From positions 1-64,000 of the forward strand of contig CAJNOL010000505.1 of assembly GCA_905250125.1 (NCBI GenBank): DNA of 64,000 nt. Reading direction: 5' to 3'. Numbering within the stretch: the first letter of the stretch is position 1; every line of letters starts with the position of its first letter. Source of the DNA: Rotaria sordida. Its lineage: Eukaryota; Rotifera; Eurotatoria; Philodinida; Philodinidae. The position numbers and the translations under genes were made by a program. The notes beneath the pieces were generated by a model, which was given only the letters and a program-made list of their open reading frames with translations, did no database searches and was not told the origin of the DNA. This document shows positions 24,377 to 36,207 of the stretch, one piece after another.

Positions 24377-24727
24377 TCATCAAGTAAGACGACATGGAGA
24401 AGGTAATGATCCAACACGAAAACGAGAAATGCGTTTACAAAAAAATCGGTAAAATTTTTTGTTTGTTTTCTTTTTTCTCTTTTTTTTTTTTTGTATATTC
24501 ATTCTTATCATTTCATTTTTATTTTTAGTGAAGCAGCGCGTGAATGTCGTCGTAAGAAAAAAGAATATATAAAATGTCTTGAAGAACGTGTAGCTGTACT
24601 TGAAACTCAAAATAAAGCATTAATAGAAGAATTAAGACAATTAAAAGAACTTTATTGTCAACGAGAAGAAACAAATAATAAAAATAATTCTAAAACATCA
24701 TCAACAACAACAACATCAACACGTTAA
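23110..24727 (+). CDS. CREB: CREB/CREM-type bZIP transcription factor
   Basis: Five exons (23110-23300, 23371-23492, 23566-23703, 24241-24448, 24529-24727) join in phase to about 285 residues. The C-terminal bZIP is unmistakable: TRKREMRLQKNREAAREC, RRKKKEYIKCLEERVAVLE, then a leucine zipper LETQNKALIEELRQLKELYC. These match the vertebrate CREB1/CREM bZIP nearly residue for residue. The zipper therefore should bind CRE as a dimer in the nucleus. The intron between KNR and EAARECRR sits inside the basic region, in phase 2. The N-terminal part is Ser/Thr/Asn-rich. A Gln/His-rich stretch precedes the basic region. No kinase-inducible RRPSYRKIL motif is seen in the spliced model, so either it is lost, in an unseen alternative exon, or this is a repressor-like form. 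A short Ser/Thr tail follows the zipper. Confidence 0.92.
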
Positions 24728-25909
24728 AGATTAGAACAGTATTATTATTATTATTATTATTTCTTTTTTCTTTATTAATCATACGTATTTGTTGTGCAAC
24801 AGTGTGTATTTTTTTTTTTCTTTTTGTTTGCCGTGTTTATATTTTTCATTTAATGTGATCTGTTTTGTATTTGAAAACTTTCTATTTGTGACAATATAAA
24901 AGAAAAAAAAAAAGGACATTATGGTGTATTTCTTTTTAATTTTGTCCATGTAATATTTCTTTTTCTATTCACTTATTTTAGACATGATTATCGACGAAAT
25001 TTAAAAAATCGTAAGTCTTTCTGAATCAAAAGATTAATTTTTAATTCAATATTCTTTTTTTTTCAAATAACGAAGCTTAGAAAAGAAAAAAAAAGAAACG
25101 TACACTTTATTTTAAAATCCATATTCATTGTTTTTTACAAAAGATCGTATGATGAAAATAAAAGAAAAAACAAATGACGATTAATTTCGATTTAAATAAA
25201 TAACCATGTAATGGTGAGTAGATTCTATACATATGTTTAAGTCGAATTCGTTTATACGATTAACCTGTTCGTTGTATATAATCGGTTTTAACTTTAATAC
25301 TTGAAAGTGTTTTCCTATTGAAAAACATTCTAACTAAATTAGAAAATTATTGTACTTTCAAAATTTACTAAAATAGAAAATTTATAAATATAGAATCATA
25401 TTGTTTTTAACAAAAGCCTAATAAGAATTCATAAAATTGAGTTTTGTGTTAAACACTTTTATTTTTAATATTCAGCTATTTCTTTCTGTCTTTTTTTTTT
25501 TACAATTCTTATATTCTACGCATATCTTTATATTACTTCTTCAATGCTCATTTAATTTACACACTACTTTGATACATTCAATAGATTACTTTAAGAATTT
25601 CAACTTAAAAAAACATTTAATTAACAGAAAAGCTTTTTTTTTTTGTTCTCTGTTAACGATCCAACGTCACTAAACTTCTTTATAATAATCATTTGAAAAA
25701 GAACTGTTTCATATATTATGCATTTTAATTCCTCAACAACAACACTCAATGATAATAGAGTTTAAATAAACGTTCTTATCATTAACATGCTCTAACAAAA
25801 AAAAAAAACAAAAATATTTTTTTTTTGATAACATTTCATTTTGCATTCTTTGTCATGTTCTTCATAAAAATAATTCTATTTTTATTATTATTTTTCTTTC
25901 CTTAGTATC
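24728..25909. other. Intergenic CREB-DENND6
   Basis: AT-rich, with an ATT microsatellite at about 24738-24761 in the CREB 3' UTR and many homopolymer runs. The last bases before the DENND6 start are a pyrimidine tract and TTAG acceptor, three to four bases from the ATG. Confidence 0.45.
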
Positions 25910-28900
25910 ATGAGTATAACTATTTCATCTGGTTTACATCGTTCACATTCTGATCGTGACCTATTATTAAATGAACGTCGTTTAACTCGTGCTCGTTTAA
26001 ATAGTTCATCATCATCATCAAATCTTGCATCATTATCATCATCATCAAATGTTCATTCTAATACAACAACAGTATCATCATATTCAACATCATCATCATC
26101 AACACCAGCATGTCTTCCATGGGATCGTTTACAAAAATGGTTATATGGTATTGCTATTGTAACATTTGATCTTGAATTAGGACAATCAATAGAATATCTT
26201 TTACCAAATCATTGTAAATTAACAGATAAAGAAAAATTAAATTTATCTTATTTATCATTTCCTGATACAAATTCAACATGTCTCGGTGATTTTCAATATC
26301 ATTTTCGTATAAATCATGAATCATTTAATTTAACAACTGATTATCAATATTATAATTCAATTGTACCATCAGCATTACAAGTTGATAATAATTCATTATT
26401 TGGTTTTGTTAATTTTCGTCAAATACACGATAAAACAATAAAACGTGGATTTTTTCAAAAATCATTTGTTATTTTATCAAAATTACCATTTATTTCACTT
26501 TTTTTAAATATTGTTAATCAACTTGCTATAAATTATTTTGAATATGGTTTAACAAGTTTAGAAACATGTTGTCATTCAATGGATTGTCAATGGCCAGAAC
26601 CTGAACCTGGTAAAACATTATTATTACCTTTATTAGATAGTGTTCTTCAAGTACGCATTCCAACACATGGTGATAAACCATTTTCATCATCAGATCTTAT
26701 ACAATTTCGTTCAATTGTTAATGAAACAATGACAACAAATATAAATAGTAATAATCCTAATCAAAATCAGTCATTTAAATTTCCTCTCGATGATGATATT
26801 GAAATTGATATGCCCACAAGTAATTTATCTGAACATGAAGTAAACAAAATATTCATTTGTTTGTCTTTTTTTTTTTTTTGACTAAATATTTGATTTAGAT
26901 AACAAATAATAATAATACAACTGTTGAATCTGTTACAAAAAATGAACAACAACGACAACAACAACAATTACCATGTCTGATACCATTTGTATATGATGTT
27001 AATACATATCAATCATTATTATGTGTTTTAACACATATTCAACTTTTATGGGAATTAGTTTTACTTAATGAACCAATTGCAATTCTTGGAAAATTTCCAA
27101 CAAAATGTTCACAAACTGTTCAAGCTCTTGGTAAATTATTTTCATTGATTTAAAAAAAAAAACATTTTAGATAAATTTTTGACAAATTAAAATATGAATA
27201 AAGATAATTTTATTATAAATGAGAATGTTTTTTTTTTTTAGTAATATCTTTCAAGATTTAAATAATGATAAGTATTTGATCGAATTTACTTAGTATTGAT
27301 TTTAACATTCATTAATGTTAAGAGATTTTTTAATAAAATATGTTTCGGAGTTATAGTATTAGAAAATCAATGCTCGAATTCCTATAAGATTTTTAGTTTT
27401 AGTCTTCATGATATTTTTATTCGAATCAACTTTGAGTGAGATTTAATTTGGCATGCATCAAATTCGAACTCTAGTTCGAGTTTGGAAACTATTTAGTCAG
27501 TTCAGACAGTGTCGAGTATTTTGGTAAATGTTCAAGAATTTCTTGACGTATATGAACAATCATAGAAGCATCCTATGGTTCGAGTATTTCTGAACATTAC
27601 TGGCTTTTTTTTTTATTATAGCTATAGGTCTTCAGTTTTTCGATCATTCATTTCACTGTGTGTAGATCTACTATAGCCAAGTCTACGTTCGAATTCGGTG
27701 GATGTTCAGATCTGATAGATGGAGGATTTAAAATTCAAAAAATTGTCAATAAATTTGCAGAAACATAAAAATAATTTTATTCGGAAAGAAAAAGTTATTA
27801 AAACAATTACACGAAAATATATATGGCAACTAAAAAAAAAACATGGATTTGTATATCTTACCGGTCAAAATTGATTGTACACTTGACTAATAGTATCTAA
27901 AAGATGCTTTAAGCATATAGGACTGCGATTTTTAGATCAAAAATACGAACGAAGATGTCTTTTGATTTTGCTCAATATTAGTCGTACATCCTATGCATAC
28001 ATAAATGGAAATCATGCGGCTTTCATTTATTTTTGCGTAGGGTGTACGATCAATGTTAAGAAAAAAAAAATCAAAGGGCACTTTTGTTAGTATTATTAAC
28101 CTAGCGTAGCAAGTAAACGACACAGACCGCTAATATTTTAATTAGATAAATTATGAAAATAGGACTACATTTTGGCGAAAACTGCACGTCTATCTGTTGA
28201 ATTGTATCTTTAGATATACAGAAACACAGTCGTTTGTCAGGTGTGTGATCAATTTCGAGCACTACTATGTATATATAATAAATATTTCCTTGCCTAGAAT
28301 ATAAAACTCTGATCTTCTGTTAGATTTCAGCTGATACATCTTTCAGGAAATCTCATATTTCATTATAAGAAAGAAGATTTAGATAACAATTGTTGAATAA
28401 AGTGAATGTACACCGAGCTCATCTCTACTACAACTTAATATCTTCGTATATTCTTATCAAAATTGAATGTCTCTTCTTTTTGAATTATTTTTAGTTCATA
28501 TCATATGGCCATTACGATATGCAAATGATTACCGTCCATTTTTTACAATTCATAATAGTGAATTTCATGAAATAACATTTAATTCTTCAAAAAAATCATC
28601 ATTATCACCGCCAAAAATTATTCTTGGTGTAACAAATCCATTTTTTGCTAAACTTCTTCATCAATGGCCACATATAATTTGTGTTGATGATGATGATCAA
28701 CAACAAAAATCAATAAAAAAACGTGAAAATTTTCTTCTTGTAGAACATGATGATGAAGATAATTTATCTGTAAATGAATTAGATGATGATATTGAATTAT
28801 CATCATTATCATCATCATCATCATCATTACAAATGGAAAAAAAAATTCAAAAAAAAATTTCAACAACTTCAAAACCATATAAACCTGCTTATACATTAAA

Positions 28901-29609
28901 TACTAATTCATCACATTTAATATTTGTTACAAAAATTGGTTTATATACAAAATATAAACCTTATTTACAACGTGATAAAATTATATTAAAAAAACTTCGA
29001 TCAACTAATTCTCAACAACGTCCTGATACCGTACAAAATGCTTTTTTACGTCGTTTTTTTCTTGAATTAACACAAAGTTTTATTATACCACTTGAACGTT
29101 ATTTTTCTAGTCTTTTACCATTACGTAAATATTATCATGCTAATCGTGAACCACCAATAATAAAAAAATTTGATAATGAAGAATTTCTTAAAACACTTGA
29201 TCAATATGGACCACAATTAACATCAGGTTTAAAAGGTGATTGGAAAGAATTATATAAACATTTTTTAACAACACCAAATTTTCATTTTTGGTTATTAAAT
29301 CGTGAACAAGAAGCAAATGCTAAAATTTATTCATTATATATTGAAACAATAGCATATTGTCGTTTAGAACAAGATTTTAATTTATCACAATTAAAAGAAA
29401 TTCAAATAATTGATTTAGTTATTAAATTAAAAGATTTAATTCAATATTTAGAAACAAAAAATGATGATTTATTAATAAGAATTGATCAAAATGTAAAGAA
29501 TGATTATTTAGAAAGAATTAAATTAAAAATGAAAATAATTGTTGAAGAAAAGTTATCTGATGATATGAAAACATTATTTCATAAACCAATGAGTCTTTCT
29601 TCATCATAA
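25910..29609 (+). CDS. DENND6: DENN domain protein DENND6 (FAM116/AFI1)
   Basis: Three exons (25910-26839, 26899-27130, 28495-29609) join in phase to about 758 residues; human DENND6A is about 608. After a Ser-rich N-terminus come LPWDRLQKWLYGIAIVTFDL and ELGQSIEYLLPNHCKLTDKE (upstream DENN), then GFFQKSFVILSKLP, PGKTLLLPLLD, a central DENN core (ILGVTNPFFAKLLHQWPHII) and RRFFLELTQSFIIPLERYF. All these blocks occur in the same order in human DENND6A. The family acts as a guanine-nucleotide exchange factor for Rab14 on endosomes. The extra length comes from insertions: Ser runs near the N-terminus, an Asn/Gln loop, and an Asp/Ser-rich loop at about 28680-28860. Intron 2 (1364 bp) holds no recognised element. 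Only three exons is unusual here, where neighbours have five to nineteen. Confidence 0.93.
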
Positions 29610-30179
29610 ATTTCTCTTATTTTCTTTTAATCAATCATTGATTGCAATATTTTTTTTTTCTTTTGTCTAAATCTAAATGCTCAGATTTATTTTTTCGTTT
29701 GTGTTTTCTGTTGTTCATTAAGATAAAAAAAAAGAGAAATATTTTGTAAAAAAATCACTCAAAGTAATTATTTTTGATTATTGTTTCTTTCTTAGATGTT
29801 TAATGACAAGTTTTGATTTATATTTTAATGAATATTTACGACAAGTTTCGTACTCAAGAGTAAGGTAAGAATTTATCATTAATTCATAAAATGAATCAAT
29901 TCTAATGAAAAAATCCTTTTTTTTTTTCAAAATGTCAAATTGATAGACGCTCATATGTTATTAAATCTTGGACTTTACAGATTTTCTCAAGAGAGATAGA
30001 TGTCTATTATTGTATCGATGTTTTGATAGTATTGAACTTTATTTTAATTTTAATTAAACAAGTCCTCCTATACAAACTATCGTTTCAAAATTCAATGATA
30101 AGATTTTAGTATATCAATTGATTATCTAAATACAGTACATGTTCTTAATCTAAGTTCGAACAAAAAATATATATATATG
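29610..30179. other. Intergenic after DENND6
   Basis: AT-rich 3' flank ending in an (AT)n tract at about 30168-30178, where the first AT-rich foldback element is inserted. No gene seen. Confidence 0.4.
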
Positions 30180-31161
30180 TTGTGGTCAAAATTAAAATTT
30201 CAATTCTGCCTAGGCAAAATTGAAATTAGAAGTTTGTCCAATGAATTGTTAGTCAAAATTGAAATTTTAATTTTGACTGAGCAAAATTGAAATCGTTCTC
30301 TAATCAATAGAAGCAGGTAATAAAGGATAAAAAATTGAGTATAACAATTTTTTTTATTCGGAAATATTTTGTGAGCATTTCGGAGTGTCACAATAAATGA
30401 GCTCAATTCAAAAGAAATTCGGAAATATTTTCGACAAAAATAAAATCAGTACTAGTTTTATTTAGTTTATAAGAACAACTATCTCTTTTATAAGACGTTT
30501 GATCGAGCAAAAAACGGTTGAGCGACGATACGGGTGATGCTTCTTTTGTTAGCTCTTCTTCACACCCTCATCCTCACCTCATTAGAGTCCATTGAGTCAT
30601 AGATATTGTAGACCCGAATTTGGTTGATTGAAGCTTCCAGGAACTCGAACCCAAACTCAATTGGTTTAAGTTTTCTAGGAACTTTCATTCATGGTAATAA
30701 GGACTTCAAACATTCTTCTATAGTTACGCAAAAAGTGAACTCTTCAGACTGCACTGGAGTAAAGGTACTTAGTTTTCTAATGTGATCATGATTTTTGAAA
30801 TACTCTATATTATAGTCTATCGAATCGAAGAATTTCTAAACCCAGACTCGAATTCAGGCCCGACAAACTTGGAAATTTTTCAGACCTAGATCCTACCCGA
30901 GCCTGAGCGAGCATGGATCCGGATCCAAATGGACCCGATGAGCTCTGACTCCCACTTACACTCTCATCCCACATACTATATTCATCTTCTTCTTTTGATT
31001 AGAAAAGGATTTCAATTTTGCCCAGTCAAAATTAAAATTTCAATTTTGACTAACAATTCATTGGACAAACTTCTAATTTCAATTTTGCCTGGGCAGAATT
31101 GAAATTTTCATTTTGACTGGGCAAATTTTAAATTTGACTGAATTTTAATTTTGACCACAAC
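30180..31161. mobile_element. AT-rich foldback element with subrepeated ends, copy 1
   Basis: About 980 bp. It begins GTTGTGGTCAAAATT and ends AATTTTGACCACAAC, flanked by TATATA. Each arm (about 130-150 bp) is a chain of short palindromes of the form GTCAAAATTNAAATTT / AAATTTNAATTTTGAC, separated by GCCTAGGC or GCCCAG-type joints. The arms continue into GAAATC, TTCTCTAATCAA and AGAAG. The centre (about 30320-30990) contains unrelated sequence including GGATCCGGATCC. It also has a CAGAGCTCATCGGGTC end (minus strand, near 30948), suggesting a hAT fragment nested inside. Confidence 0.75.
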
Positions 31162-31171
31162 ATATATATAT

Positions 31172-31644
31172 GTTGTGGTCAAAATTCAAATTCAGTCAAA
31201 TTTTAAATTTGCCCAGTCAAAATTAAAATTTGAATTTTGTCTAGGCAAAATTAAAATTTGAATTTTGACTAACATTATATTGGTCAAAATTAAAATTTGA
31301 ATTTTGCCTAGACAAAATTAAAATGCTGCTATAGTCAGTATAGACAAATAAAATGTTTGTACCTCTATTGTTCGTTTTTCTCTCATCTGTTGATTACAGT
31401 TATATATTTGTTGAAAACTATTGTTAAATAAAAATTTCTTGGTACTACAACTGTATGTCTTTCTTCATCTTCTTTTACTGACTATAACAGCATTTTAATT
31501 TTGTCTAGGCAAAATTCAAATTTTAATTTTGACCAATATAATGTTAGTCAAAATTCAAATTTTAATTTTGCCTAGACAAAATTCAAATTTTAATTTTGAC
31601 TGGGCAAATTTAAAATTTGACTGAATTTGAATTTTGACCACAAC
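31172..31644. mobile_element. AT-rich foldback element with subrepeated ends, copy 2
   Basis: About 473 bp, separated from copy 1 only by (AT)n. It has the same ends GTTGTGGTCAAAATT and AATTTTGACCACAAC and the same palindromic subrepeats, then a diagnostic inner TIR part (AAATGCTGCTATAGTCAGTA against AAAATGCTGTTATAGTCAGT). The unique centre is about 31345-31470. The two copies share ends but have different centres. Confidence 0.75.
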
Positions 31645-32252
31645 ATATATATATAAAATTAGAGGTATGTAGCTATGTGGAAGGGTGGTCAATATACATA
31701 ACGTTATGCTCCAAATGATTCTATTAGTTCAATGAATTGTAAGTTGCTACAAGAGCATATAACATAAACTTAATTGTTAAATATGAAGTAAAACATTGAT
31801 AATAATTTTCAAATGAATCGATGGTCTCAATTCAAAGGTAGAACATATATTGTATATGTAAATAATCAATTGACATGCTAAATAAAGACTTGTCTTTGAG
31901 CTTTGAAACAATTATTTATACTGTATAACCTACTACAGTTATAAATTTGAGTTCGATCATCATTTATTTAGTTCAAACATTGAATAAAATGATATTATAG
32001 ATTATTAAAAGTTTAAATATATTTTTGAAGGTCTAAATAAGAAAAAGCATTCGACTGATTCGATATTTCCATAGAGAATATCCTATTATATATCAGCTGT
32101 TTATACTAAATAAAACTCTATTGTGTTATTTCTAGGATTTTATATTACTCGTGAATTAGACGAAAGAAAAAAAAAAAAAAGAAAATTCCATATTTATTGT
32201 AATATCAAAAGAAAATAACCATACATCAAATTATCTATTCAACTTATATATA
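31645..32252. other. Intergenic, upstream of ATMIN homologue
   Basis: AT-rich sequence with no recognisable gene. It presumably contains the ATMIN promoter. Confidence 0.4.
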
Positions 32253-35200
32253 ATGAAAAGTTGTCCGATAGTTCAATACAAAACACATTCAACATTAAAT
32301 TCAACATATGAATGTATTATACCAACAACAGATGAACTTAATTATGAAACAAGTCAAGTTAAATGTCCACATAATGAAAAAAATCCTTCATTAGAAAAAT
32401 GTCAAAAAATATTTAAAAATATTATGGCACTTAATGTACATCTTCAAATGTATCATAAAGAAACAGGCATAATAACTGTTAGTTAATTAATAAATTTATT
32501 TTCATAAATAAACATTTATATTATATATATATATATAGGCTTCAAATAATTATACATCACGTATCGGACGATATCATTGTCCGATAGAAGATTGTATATT
32601 TTATTGTCGTTGTAAAAAAGATCATATACAACCATTATCATTTTCAAATTTTAATGCTGTACGACTTGTAAGTGAGAAATAAGTTTTTTTTTTGATTTTT
32701 AATGAAGAATTTTATATCATAGCATTATTTACGACAACATGGTTTAAAAAAAGAACAATGTTCAAAATGTTTAAAATCATTTGGTCTTCATCAAGATTTA
32801 ATTGCACATGAAAAAATGTTTGTATAAATAAATTTGAGATTTTGTTGTTGTTTTTTTTTTTTTTCTTTTTCAAGAATGAAATCATTTATAGATAGATATA
32901 TCATTTTGTTTTTGTATAGTTGTGGTGTTCATTGTCCATTTTCTTGCTCAAATTGTGATCAACAATTTCAAAATCGAACAAGTTTACGACGACATCAATT
33001 AAAATATCATTCCGATATTAATAGTGAATCTCAAAATAATCAGAGTGTGATCAAGTAAGAAAAATATATAATTAGAAAAGTTAACTTTCGAGAACGTTTC
33101 TAATTCGTTGAAATAAATTTATTATTTAAATCAATCATAGGACTCTTATTCTCCTTCGCTAAAAGGAACTTTTCTTGATAAATGTCAGATGATGACAATC
33201 TTAAAGGGAACCGAAAACTCAAAAATGTCTGGAAAATTTGTTGTTTTATTTTGGCGAGATTTTCTATTGTATTCTTCTCTAGTAAATTCCTCTCCCGCAA
33301 TAGAAGACTCTGTGTTTTCTATTCTTTCCAAACGCACAAATTTACTAAAGTAGTCTTCTTTTGATGTTCCATTTATTTTCATGAGTTTTTAATTGAAAGA
33401 ATTTTTCATAGTATTAAAAGCTTAGAAATAATGTTGGTCTTAGTGTCTGTTAAGGTTTTTTTCATCTCAAAACTCTGAAAACTGAGCATATTTTGATTTA
33501 AATATTCTAATTGAAGTTCCAGTTTTGAGAGAAATTAATTATTTAAAAGAAGTCTTCTATTATGGAGAGCAGTTTAATAGAACTAGAATAAGGATGTGCA
33601 GTTCCAGTTTACTGATCACTGAATTATGAGGGGAATATTTTCAATTGATTAATCGTTTCCTCATTGAAGATTAATGGGTTGTAGGTTGCTTAGGTCTTTA
33701 TATACTGATTTTCTAGACTGACAAAATTTTTGCTAAATTTTTTTAATCTGTCCCAATCATAGAATATATCAAAATGCCTCGAAAATAGTCACGTTTTTTT
33801 CTGTTTCGGATCGTTGTATTTTGCAGAAAATATGATCATTTTAAATCATATAGCAGATACATAACATTAGACAACAGAAAAGATTATTGACTTAGGAACA
33901 ATTCGATATATTCTATAATCTAAGTAGATTACAAATGATTTTTAGAAAAAAATGGTTTTTGTTCTAGAAAACTATAATATAAAAGCCCTAAAGAAATTTC
34001 TCATGTCCATATTCAGAATTAGTGTGGTCGATAACCTATAATTCGATAGCTTCTGGTGAGAAAAGCGATTGATCATTTGAAAACGTTTTCTTGTCAGTAT
34101 AATTAGTGCACCATGGTACCAGTGTGTACTGAAGCACTTGAACACATCACCACAAAAAAGGCATATTTTGATAGAGAGTTGGTGTCTCAATGTTTTAGTG
34201 AACGCGGATATCAGTGTAATAAGTGCTTCAGTGTAAAGTATTTACACCAACACCACACATCCCTAAATTAGATACGATAGCGAAGACAGATATACTCTCA
34301 AACGTGTGAGGTATTCTTTCGATAAGCTGTATAACTTATGAAAAGGCTGTCTGCTAAATTTTGCACTGTTTCTCTGTCAAGTGCAAAATTAATTGTCGAT
34401 AGTTTTACATGAAACTGGAACCGAGTCTACAATCTTTTTTCATCCAAAAGATGCGTTCATTTGCTCGAATGTTGGTTTTTCGAAATTTTCGACGTTGATA
34501 TGATGATCATCGATATACTGTTTCTCTCAAATATAAGATTGCCTGTTGAAACTTTTAGAGAAACCATCTTTTAAAGTTTGATCTCGATATATTGAACTAT
34601 CACTGAATTATTAATCTATAAAGAGCAATAGATGATATTATTCTACATCAATGGTTATAGTAAAATAGCCACAGTTGTCGAAAAACTTAATGAATTTTTT
34701 ATAAAATTAGTAATATGAATAGCTGAAACAAAGCGCAAAATAATAAAGCGTCGGTTGATCCACAAAGTTCTTCCTTTTTAGAATTATAAATCTGAAAACA
34801 AAACTAGTGTACCATATATCATTATTCTCTTCGAACTTAAGTAGTTGAAATGAGATCATATTGCTGACCTACATTCTTGTTAGATTATGTGCACACAAGT
34901 ACTCAGACCTTCAATATCTTTGACAGTTGAGATTCGAGGGAGTGAAGACTTTTGTCTACTGCTACATATATATTGAAAAGAAACTTTTCAAACCTCATAT
35001 ATTAACTGTTATTTTCGGTAACAGTTAATATATAATATTTCTAAATTGTATAATTGATTTTCTATTTTAGTACTTCTTCTTCATTACCAAAATTAAATGA
35101 ACGTCGAAAACGACCAAATCGTCGTCGTCCACTTCCACCAGATCAAATTGAACTTTCTCGTCAAAATATTTCTTCACATCAACCTGTTACAATAAATCCA

Positions 35201-36064
35201 CTTGCATTAGAATTATTAAAAAATTTTAATAATGAAAAAATTCCTATGTCATTATCAACATTATCATCTTCTATAATTGATTCAACTCTCATATGTGAAT
35301 CAGATAGTGATAAAGCAACTCAAACATATACACGTGTTTCTGTTGGTACAGAATGTTGTTCATTAACAAATACTGATTTAAATTTAATACGTACAATACC
35401 AATAAAAACAACTGAACAAAAATCTAGTCAAACACAAAGTCGTATAAGAGTGTATAAAAAACGAACACGAAGTTCAACGAAAAAAACTACTATAACATCA
35501 ACAATAACAGATGATGAATTATCATCAATTACTTTATATAAAACACCAACTAATACATTCAATGCATCAACAATGACACAATGGGAAAATATTCCTGTTA
35601 ATGATACCGAAACTCAAATATTTACTCCAACACGTTCAGATATATCTATTCAAACAGTTGGTAATATATCAAATTTACTTGATTATCAATCTGAATCATC
35701 GGATAATAATAATAGTGTTATTATTCAAACATTACCTATATCAATGACATCAACACAAATGCAAACAATAACTGAATATCCATTAGAACAAACAACAAAT
35801 GAATATAATAATTATTTATTACCATATCAAGAATCTGTGGGTACATCATGTTTTCTTGATGAATTTTTACTTGATGATTTAACAAATAATGATTCATCAT
35901 CATCAGTTTTATTTGATTTTGATGCTATGGATTTACTTGATTTAATTGATAATGGAACACAAACATATCCATTAATATCATCACATGAAACACAAACAAT
36001 AACTAATTGGGATCCGATGTTATTAAATGAAGATGAATGGATTCGAACAATGATGAATAATTAA
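32253..36064 (+). CDS. ATMIN: ATMIN/ASCIZ-type zinc-finger factor
   Basis: Five exons (32253-32477, 32539-32667, 32723-32817, 32920-33054, 35071-36064) join in phase to about 525 residues. The N-terminal third has C2H2-type fingers: CPHNEK...HLQMYH, then a block LHYLRQHGLKKEQCSKCLKS, FGLHQDLIAHEKICG, and CSNCDQQF...LRRHQLKYH. This matches the ATMIN pattern HYLTVH-KKxxCxKC-LxxH-CG. The C-terminal exon is disordered and carries eight or nine TQT-type motifs (KATQTYT, SSQTQS, TETQIFT, SIQTVG, IIQTLP, MQTIT, GTQTYP, ETQTIT). These are the dynein light chain LC8 (DYNLL1) binding array that defines ASCIZ, which activates DYNLL1 transcription and is inhibited by bound LC8. An acidic hydrophobic patch (FDFDAMDLLDLID) may be an activation segment. 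Intron 4 carries a TIR element. Confidence 0.87.
33624..34097. mobile_element. TIR element, shared-end family, ATMIN intron 4
   Basis: About 474 bp. The left end has TTATGAGGGGAATATTTTC then AATTGATTAATCGTTTCCTC. The right end reversed has ATACTGACAAGAAAACG then AAATGATCAATCGCTTTTCT. It aligns along its whole length with the element at 36488-36930 (shared ACAGAAAAGATTATTG, TATTCTATAATCTAA-type and GAATTTCTCATG-type blocks), in the same orientation. Confidence 0.75.
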
Positions 36065-36207
36065 ATATTTTGTTTTTTCTTTTTCTCGTTCTTTTATTTT
36101 TGCTGATTCAGATGTTTGTTTAAATCTTTTTCTTTTTGAAAAAATATATATATTTCTAAGAATTATTCTTATCTAGATTAAGAAATTAGTGTAATTTATA
36201 TAACAAC

